DNA of 64,000 nt. Origin: Schistocephalus solidus. Lineage: Eukaryota; Platyhelminthes; Cestoda; Diphyllobothriidea; Diphyllobothriidae. Below are positions 56,782 to 64,000 of the stretch, piece by piece. The DNA lies in contig WEDG01003961.1 of NCBI GenBank assembly GCA_017591395.1, positions 1-64,000 on the forward strand, given 5' to 3'. The first letter of the stretch is position 1. Every line of letters starts with the position of its first letter. The notes under the pieces are model-generated. The model did no database searches. It was not told where the DNA came from and was given only the letters and a program-made list of their open reading frames with translations. Position numbers and translations under genes: made by a program.

Positions 56782-57877
56782 ATTGGTTACAGCCAAAGTA
56801 CCAGGAAAACTATTGTGGCGGTTGTCAAACGCTGGCCTCCAAGTTAAATCAACTGGAGGAAGAAATCAGGATTATGAAGAAATTTATACAGCAGACCCTC
56901 GTTTCAGAGGATCGATTGCCAGAATCAACGCATAGGATAACACGGAGTAGAGCACGAGGCAACCTACACAACAAATCCCCAAATATAAAAAACGTGGTAT
57001 CTAAGCCAACAGTCAAGAGTAGTGACGCAGAGCCTCCAGTAACACTGAAGAATAAGAAAAAGGCGAAAGGTAAGACCACAGGGACGGGTACCAAAAATCC
57101 GAAGGGGATGATTTCAAACTCACCAGAAAAGCAATCGAAGGTACAAAATGAAATTGATCAAAATATAACAAGTAACGAACTAAACGAAACACGACAGATA
57201 ATGATTAACGAAAATAGTCTCCAGGCCACGCGCGCTTCATCAGAGGCAAATATAGAGGAGCTGTTGTCCACCGAATGGAGGACACAAAGTGGACCCACAG
57301 TGGTAATACCTCCCAAAGCCAAAGACTTTGAAGCCAGTATTGGGGAAGCCCCAACATCAGCCAGACAAATTATTCAACAGAACCCCCTGGATAGAGGTGC
57401 TGTGGACAGGTCACAGTGCATAATCGTCCATGGGATTCGTGAATCAACCAATGAAATCCCCAGGTGTAGAATAAATGATGATATCATGGCCTTGCAAGAG
57501 TGTTTGAGTGAAATAATAAGAGAGGATGAAACAATTAGGGTTTTTAAACTGTTCCGATTAAATAGTAAAGATAACACAAACCTTTTAAGAAATAAATCAA
57601 GGCCTTTAAAGGTAATTTTGGAAAACAAACTTCAGAGAGACCTTCTAATCGAGCGAACAGCAGGGGGAGTCCCCGGTCACAGAGGTATTTTTTTCAACAG
57701 GACTACTCCGTACAAGAGAGAATGAAATGGAGGGCGCTAAAAGCGGAATTGGAGAACTTGAAAGACCAGGGAGAGAAGGGACTTGTAATAAGAAACGGAG
57801 TGATTGTTCGAATACAAAAACCCCTTCTGTGGAGGACGCCCATCATTCTGAAAAAAGTCTCACGGTTGAGCAACTAA
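56782..57877 (+). CDS. CR1-like ORF1, right copy, with a -1 frame switch at a seven-T run
   Basis: Open from 56782 to the stop at 57723-57725. The ATG of the left copy reads ATA here. Layout: NWLQPKYQENYCGGCQTLAS coiled-coil start, a basic linker, and an RRM-like core (DRSQCIIVHGIRESTNEIPR, VFKLFRLNSKDNTN, RPLKVILENKLQRDLLIERT). In the zero frame the protein ends 10 codons after RGIFF. In the -1 frame from the T TTT TTC heptamer (57689-57695) it continues as QQDYSVQERMKWRALKAELE and GLVIRNGVIVRIQKPLLWRT to TAA at about 57875. That extension is the conserved C-terminal part of CR1-like ORF1 proteins, so the shifted product is probably the intended one. ORF1 proteins bind RNA and assist retrotransposition. 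Confidence 0.75.
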
Positions 57878-57921
57878 TCCAATGCAACAATCTACACAAA
57901 ATCCAGTTCTACTGCGGAAAT

Positions 57922-60840
57922 ATGCAAAGTCTCTTGAATATGGACTCATCCTGTGCGAATGTCGATCCAGCTGCCTCGCTTAAAGAAGGCAGCGACATAG
58001 CCAGCTTAAAACACACAAATAAACTAAAATGTTTATATACCAATGCCCAAAGCCTACTCCCTAAATTAGACGAGCTTAAGATATACGTGTGCCAAACTTC
58101 ACCAGATATCATCTCCATAACTGAAACTTGGCTGACCGCGAAGGTGGACGATCGTGAAGTTGCCATTCCAGGTTTTCAGTTATTCAGAAAGGATAGAACA
58201 GGACGTCATGGTGGGGGTGTGCTGACTTATGTCAGATATGGCCTGCTCGCGTCAGAAAAAAAGGAAAAGCTCGCGTGCGAAACTGAAGCCATCTGGCTCA
58301 CCATCAGAACGCCGGGTCTCAAGCACTTGAGATCCTAACGGTCTACCGACCGCCAAGAAACGATCCGCAGTCAGACAGTAGACTGATAGATGATTTAGAA
58401 TCGTTTGCTAGTCGATCCGAAGTAATGATTATGGGCGACTTTAATGCTCCAAATATCGATTGGAATCTGAGCTCGGCACCAGGCTCGGAATTAAACTTCG
58501 ATCGCCGCCTCCCTAGAAGCTATACACAAACGCTTCCTAACTCAACACGTCCTGTCTCCGACCAGAATACGCGAGGGGCAACAAGCTAATTGTTTTGGAC
58601 CTTGTATTGACAAAGGCGCCTGACAGCGTAGATGTTGTGAACTGTCTATCCCCGCTGGGCAAAAGTGATCACGTAGTCCTACAATGGGAATATTCACTCT
58701 TCTCTGTCCCCGATCGAAGCATCACAGTCAAACGCAACCTATGGCGTGGAGACTTTACCCAAATGAAAATTGATGTGCGCCATTTAGATTGGAATGAAAC
58801 ATTCACCGGGTGTATTCTCGAGGATTGGTTGCAATTTAAGGCCGTATTACAAGGACTTATCACCAACTACTGTCCTAATTCGAAAAAGATCACCAACAGG
58901 CCCCAGTGGCTAACGAACACACTGAAGAGTGAAGTAAACCGCAAAGCGAAAGCTATGGCAAACTTATCTCAGGGGAAAAGACCGCCGAATCGCTGACGAA
59001 GTACAAGACGCAGAGGAACAGGTTAAAAGGCCTGGTTTATAAAGCCCGCCAAAGTTTTTGAGAGTAACTTGATAAACCGTGCAGCAGAAAACCCGAAGCT
59101 CTTCTACAACTACATTAGGCAGTGCACTCGAAATAAAGACCCCATCCCTTTGTTAAAAACGGATGAAGGCGTCGAACTTTGCAAGGACGAAGAAAAGGCT
59201 GAGCATCTATCTGAGTTCTTTCAGTCGGTTTTTACGAGAGAAGCCAATCTAACCGCTGATAACTATAGTACGGAAGAGGTCCCGACAATTGACTCAGTGG
59301 TCATAACAGAACCTATTGTTCTGCAGGAACTACTGAAGCTGGACGAAACCAAATCGCCAGGTCCTGATGTAATACCGGCAAAGTTGTTGAAGGAGTTGGC
59401 CGTAGAGTTGGCAGAACCCTTGTGTCTACTCTTCCAAGCCTCCCTCGCTGCAGGCAAATTGCCACCCGATTGGAAGACCGCGTGGATTTCCCCAATACAT
59501 AAAAGTGGCAGCCGGGCTTCCGCAAATAACTACAGGCCGGTAAGTCTCACCTCCATATGTTGCAAGATTATGGAGCGAATAATCAAACGTGAACTGATGC
59601 AGTTTCTGGAGAGGCATCATCTTCTCTCTGAAGCGCAGCACGGATTCCGCAGAGGAAGGTCCTGTTTAACTAATCTGCTCTACTGTCTGGAACGATGGAC
59701 CCGAGCGGTCGATGAAGGAAATGTAGTGCACGCAGTGTACATAGACTTCAAGAAGGCCTTTGATAGCGTGCCTCACCAACGTCTCCTATAAAAACTCAAC
59801 CGTATTGGGGTAAGGGGCAAGCTATTGAAGTGGATCGAAAACTTATTGATTGGGCGATCTCAGATTGTCCGTCTTGGCGATCAACAATCGGCGGAGGTGG
59901 CGGTTGAGAGTGGGGTTCCTCAGGGCTCCGTCCTGGGCCCTATCCTCTTCCTTATATACATTGATGATTGCGTAAGTGGCTTGGACTGTGACACCGCCAT
60001 GTTTGCTGACGATATAAAGCTTTGGAAGGTCATCCACAACGCAGATGATGAAGAAAAATCTACAGGCGAACTTGCATCGACTCGAGGAATGGTCGCACAA
60101 CTGGCTCCTCCCATTCAATGCTACCAAGTGCAATATTCTGCGATTTGGCAGAACCAGCTCAGAGCACCAGAGAATTTACTATCTGGACGACACACCGCTA
60201 CCAGAGGTGGAGGCTCAGAAAGATCTAGGAGTATGGATCACGCCCACACTGAAGCCATCGTTCCATTGCTCAAAAGTAGCAAAAATCTGCCATGTCAAGC
60301 TTGTATCTAATTAAGCGAGCGTTTGCAAAGTTCGACAAAGAGTGCTTTAATAAGGTCTTCGGGATGTTCGTGCGACCACAATTGGAATTTGCCATACAAG
60401 CCTGGAGACCGTGGTCTGTCAAAAGACCACAACACCCTTGAGAAGGTCCAAAGACGTGCAACCAAGCTTGTTCAAGGTCAAAGCTGCCTGCCTTACGAGA
60501 CACGATTGTCTAATCTTGATCTGTTTCCTCTGGACTATAGACAGCTACGTGGCGACTTACTACAAGCCTTTCGCATGCTGCGGGGTCAGGATTGTTGCCT
60601 TGCATCTGGCGACTTCTTTGAGCTGGCCACTACCACTAATTTGTGAGGACATCCCATTAAACTACGAGTGACAGGTGCAAGACTCGACACAAGAAGGTTC
60701 TTCTTCTCCAACAGAGTGATTAAGGCCTGGAATGCTCTGCCGGCCGACATAATCATGTCCCCATCCGTTGACACTTTTAAGCGGAAGTTTGACCAGTACA
60801 GCCATAAGTACCACCACGACATCCGAACCTAACACATTTC
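57922..60840 (+). pseudogene. CR1-like ORF2 (endonuclease and reverse transcriptase), right copy
   Basis: Starts near MQSLLNMDSSCANVDPAAS. Endonuclease: CLYTNAQSLLPKLDELKIYV, IISITETWLTAKVDDREV, MIMGDFNAPNIDWNLSSAP and SPLGKSDHVVLQWEYSLF. Reverse transcriptase: KSPGPDVIPAKLLKELAVE, NNYRPVSLTSICCKIMERI, QHGFRRGRSCLTNLLYCLE, VHAVYIDFKKAFDSVPHQ, GVPQGSVLGPILFLIYIDDC and MFADDIKLWK. C-terminus: RATKLVQGQSCLPYETRLSN and LRGDLLQAFRMLRGQD. Breaks near 58330, 58520, 59000, 59790 and 60050 make it non-functional, though each segment is well preserved. Confidence 0.9.
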
Positions 60841-61076
60841 CTGAAACATATTCCCATCCACAATTTTCGCGTCATATAACATACTACTCCCTATTTTTGA
60901 GTAACATTATTTTATTATTGCTTGTCCGATGCCCTGCAGTGTGTCCGGAGATAACCCTTTGTCCAACGTCCATTATATGTCAGCTTTTTTAATTTACAGT
61001 GTCACTGACATCAATAGGGAGCTCAAAGGCTTCGCCTATATTTCCCTTAATAAAACTGAACTGAACTGAACTGAAC

Positions 61077-61544
61077 AGTACTGCATATGTTTACCTTTAC
61101 CTGTACACTTTTAATGGGCAATATAAATTTTACATCAATTTTAAAGTGAGCATGACGTGTTTCGAGGGCATATATAGTGTTGAACATATGAAGAGAGGCA
61201 TTTAAAGGCGTTTGTCATTTGCCCGTCCCAAATTCGTTCATTTTCAAAATTTGCGTGTCAAGGAATGTAACCTGCCGCGAGTTTAGGGCTATCAATCTAT
61301 CAAAAAACTGTACAGAAAGTAGAACTATTTCAAGCTTTACCAACACTGGCAGACATAGATACACGCGTAGTTGCGTGGTACAGTAGGTTGTTTAAGCCAC
61401 ATACATGGCAGAGAACGTAGTAGGATCTCTATCGCCTGCAACTCAATGGTGAATTTCAGTATATATATGCTGCAAGATAGTCAAGTAGACGCAAATTTCC
61501 GCATTCCAAGTGTGTGAATATGTTTACAAGAAGAAAAAGGTTGT
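61077..61544. other. Unique spacer in the right arm
   Basis: AT-rich, no gene. It has no counterpart in the left arm, where only 181 unrelated bases separate the LINE from the outer repeat. It ends with AAGAAGAAAAAGG directly before the Penelope-like copy. Confidence 0.5.
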
Positions 61545-62850
61545 TCACTTGCCGGAATCATGGCTTGCTTGATTTAAGCTTTCGAACTCTGACGTGACAC
61601 CATTATTTACATCCACCCCGCCGTGTTTGGCACAAGAAGTCTTGTGCAGGAAGTTTGAAACCCAGAGTTTGTACAAAATTTGACACCTTTTGCAGCTGTT
61701 TAAATTTTGTCAAAAGACCTACTTCACTTTTGCCAGAGAAACCTATGAACAGATCAAGAGAACTCCAATAGGCTCCCCAATCTCCGGTTTAGTGGCAGAA
61801 TTGCTCCTACAAGAGCTATAAAAGATAAGCTTTACTCAACAGCCGCCAAGCTTTTGGCGCCGTTACGCAGACGATGCCTATATTATCCTCAAAAGGAACA
61901 TGCTGCAGCATTTTCATGATAACCTTGGCTCGATCTTCCGAGATATACAATTCACGAAAGAAGAAGAAAAAGAAGAAGAAGAAGAAGAACAGCAGCTGCT
62001 CTTCCATGATATGTTTTTCAGAACAAGTTCCGAAGGGGAAATAGAAATGACTGTCAACAGGAAAGCCACGAAAACGACGCAGCTTCTCAATTTTCACAGC
62101 AACCAGTCGGTGACTCAAAAAGAAGTGTGAGAACACAGTTCAAACTCATCCAGACTCAAATGCAGCAACCCGGAAGAAAAAGCACGCGAGGATCGTTATC
62201 TCTGCGACCCATTTATGCGGAATGGCCCTCCGAAGGTGTTCATAAATCGATGCCTACGTGTTCGCCTTCTGAGGACCAAACTAGAACAAAGCCCTATGAT
62301 AAAGCATGTGCTGCCATACATAAAGTACATATCAGAGGTGACTGAGCACCATGCCTCGGGACTAGGTGTCGGAATTGCACACCGGCTCAAAGTTACCATG
62401 CGTAGCAGGGTCATGAAAATAAAGGATCGATTAACTCCTAAAGGGCAATCGGGTGTACTGGGTAGTATCCCATGCCAAAACTGTTCTCGTTACTACACAG
62501 AACAGACTGGACCTATGCTTGAAACGCGCGTACACGGGCATAAGCTGGCTGTGTGATGGGGTGACGGATTATCACAAGTGGCTATTTACCCATGAAACTG
62601 GTCAGGAATTTTAACTACGCATCCATGAAGATAATCGTCCATGCCAGAGGCAAGACAAGCACGGAATTGAGTTAATCCTGGGCCTCTGATGAGATCTCAG
62701 TCACAAGATTTATCGATCTATCGCCGGCATACAGAAGTCTGCGTAGTCACCTCCGGACTGCCGTCATTGGTGTCTGATTGTCCCATACCCCCTTTAGTTC
62801 CTTAAAGTTCAGCATATTTAAGGTTAATAGGCATTGCCTTTGAAAACTCT
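61545..62850 (+). mobile_element. Penelope-like element, truncated, with an inverted piece of its 3' end at the left
   Basis: 61545-61605 is the family's 3' terminus in minus orientation (GGTTGTTCACTTGCCGGAATCATGGC). From about 61700 the plus strand encodes a reverse transcriptase end: ETYEQIKRTPIGSPISGLVA, ELLLQEL, stop, KLWRRYADDAYIILKRNM (YADD catalytic motif) and DNLGSIFRDIQFTKEEE, a Glu tract from an AAG expansion. It then continues with VNRKATKTTQLLNFHSNQS, HVLPYIKYISEVTEHHASGL, VGIAHRLKVT, VLGSIPCQNCSRYYTEQTGP and LETRVHGHKLAV (GIY-YIG core with conserved cysteines). The downstream nuclease end is decayed (62570-62770). Dead, but the most complete Penelope-like copy here. Confidence 0.87.
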
Positions 62851-62917
62851 TTTAATAAAAAACTTTTAACTGCAAAATTGCAGTCGAACTACACGTCATT
62901 GCAAAGAAGTGAATAAC

Positions 62918-64000
62918 ATCTGATGCACTATTCTCTTGTTTAACCTTGGAATTAGAACTATGTTGATAAAGGTGCAATAGAATTGGAAACAGCGAGGAGA
63001 ACCTTTGTTTAACGGCAGAAATTAAAGGCAAGTAGTAGTTTCGATTAAATGATGATGGAAACGTAAACAAAGAAACGGCACAAGAACTCTGTTTGCATTT
63101 CATAATGCTGGGGTAAGATGTGGTAATAATGCATATCGTTTCATTTATACAGTAATTGAAAAATTCTTCTTATGAAACCATTTCTATGTATTTGTATTCT
63201 TAACAGAGATGCTACAATTATATATGTATTAGAAGATATGAACTTCTTCGGAAAAATACAAACTTTAAATACATTAATACATGACAGCTCGACCGTCGAT
63301 TACAACGAGGTCCACCTTATGCTCCACAGAAGGTTGGCGCAGGGACAGTGACTTGCATGTGATTTAGTTTAAAGTGATAGTAGACTTGCGCTGCATCTAC
63401 CGCACTCTCTCCTCATTCTCCTCCACCTGAGCCCAGTGTCATGACAGAGTCAAGAAGACCGGAGATGGGAGAGGGCGCAAGTGGCTGGCGCGGCCGTAGC
63501 CGCCCCTGGGCGTTCCACCACACCTGGCTCGGATCCCACGAAGTGGGAGTGCCATAAAGGCCACATTAAGAAGGAGCCATTGCAGCCTGACTCTCAGTCC
63601 ACCAGTCAGCCAGTCCACACAAAACACGCATTGGGCTGACCAAGCGGTCCATGTGTTCCCCTCAGTTGGCAGCCTTCCAAGCCATGGATTTCGGTGCACC
63701 ATGCTAGTTTCAAGCGCGTCAGATTGATTTTATAGTGAGGAAAATGCACTGAGATGTCGACCTCACTCTCTCTCTCACCCAACAATCAGACCCCCGTTCA
63801 AGCCAGTCAGTTGTCTGATGTGAGAGTGGGCGCATTTGCTGACGGGTCGGCGTAGCCATCTTCGCGCTCACAGCACGACCTGGCCCCCATAACGCACACA
63901 CCAGTATTCACTAAATCAGGGGATATGGAGGAACCATCGCCATCTGACTCCCAGTCCACTGGTCAGCCACTTGACACACACAGCACATACACTGGGCCAA
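62918..64000 (-). repeat. Inverted copy of the zinc-finger LINE tail (outer arm), running off the window
   Basis: Reverse complement of 50466-51547: the AT-rich part (62918-63285), module B (about 63286-63700) and module A (63701 onward). A 60-codon stretch in module A differs from its left counterpart at only four residues. The homology is uninterrupted to the last base, so the arm continues beyond the window. Confidence 0.9.

Larger units (their letters stand above)
56423..61076 (+). mobile_element. CR1-like LINE, near full length (right copy)
   Basis: Mirror copy of the left element. 5' leader 56423-56780 (with an antisense tRNA-like sequence), ORF1 56782-57877, ORF2 about 57922-60840 and a 3' end ...GGCTTCGCCTATATTTCCCT followed by TAATAAAACTGAACTGAACTGAACTGAACAG, i.e. 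four ACTGA units. The terminal short tandem repeat instead of poly(A) is typical of CR1-type LINEs. The two elements face each other with 5' ends 288 bases apart. Confidence 0.92.

Noticed and set aside
57727..57921. ORF2 starting at the ATG one base after the ORF1 stop (MEGAKSG...)
   Set aside because: The -1 frame over the same bases carries the conserved ORF1 end; this third frame has no family resemblance until about 57900.
50466..64000. The inverted structure as a simple missed-adapter read artefact
   Set aside because: The two arms differ by point changes, frameshifts and a Penelope-like copy present only on the right. An artefact would give near-identical arms.

Overview
The window is eukaryotic nuclear DNA, almost certainly from a flatworm. 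A diphyllobothriidean-type tapeworm is my best guess. The grounds are one conserved animal ciliary gene split by introns of only 29-33 bases (a flatworm habit), Penelope-like elements with a GIY-YIG nuclease end, CR1-like LINEs and an RTE-like LINE whose reading frame runs into C2H2 zinc fingers. The species is inference; nothing here names it.

Layout. 1-5.1 kb holds repeat debris: a Penelope-type 3' end, a LINE endonuclease relic and two CR1-like 3' ends. 5.1-20.4 kb (+) is the one gene I can identify, an ODAD3/CCDC151 homologue (outer dynein arm docking complex). It has nine exons: a compact 5' cluster with micro-introns, then long introns filled with microsatellites and Penelope-like 3' fragments. 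One central exon carries repeated frame breaks. 18.1-21.4 kb has three exon-like open segments of an unrecognised protein. 22.4-31 kb is repeats: a back-to-back Penelope pair, copies of a GC-rich module, a 5'-truncated CR1-like LINE and a fold-back repeat. 32.1-34.2 kb has two exon-like segments of an unrecognised low-complexity protein. 37-38 kb is another Penelope end. 39-43.9 kb is a near full-length but decayed RTE-like LINE with C-terminal zinc fingers, followed to 45.3 kb by an array of its 3' module. 48.4-49.0 kb is a broken transposon-type gene. 49.2-50.15 kb is the 5' end of a second CR1-like family. 50.15-64 kb is a nested inverted arrangement: two near full-length CR1-like LINEs lie head to head (51.7-56.1 kb minus, 56.4-61.1 kb plus), flanked by inverted copies of the zinc-finger LINE tail. 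The right arm also holds a Penelope-like copy and runs off the window end.

The most interesting signals are in the mobile DNA. First, three CR1-like copies from two families carry the same seven-T run (T TTT TTC) in ORF1, and in each the conserved C-terminal part of ORF1 lies in the -1 frame, as expected for programmed -1 frameshifting or slippage. Second, tRNA-like sequences sit antisense immediately upstream of ORF1 in both families, one Thr(UGU)-like and one Leu/Ser-like. Third, the RTE-like LINE ends in a string of C2H2 fingers. Fourth, truncated Penelope-like copies carry an inverted piece of their own 3' end. ODAD3 would act in motile cilia, such as flame cells or a ciliated larva; the rest of the window is mostly decaying mobile DNA.
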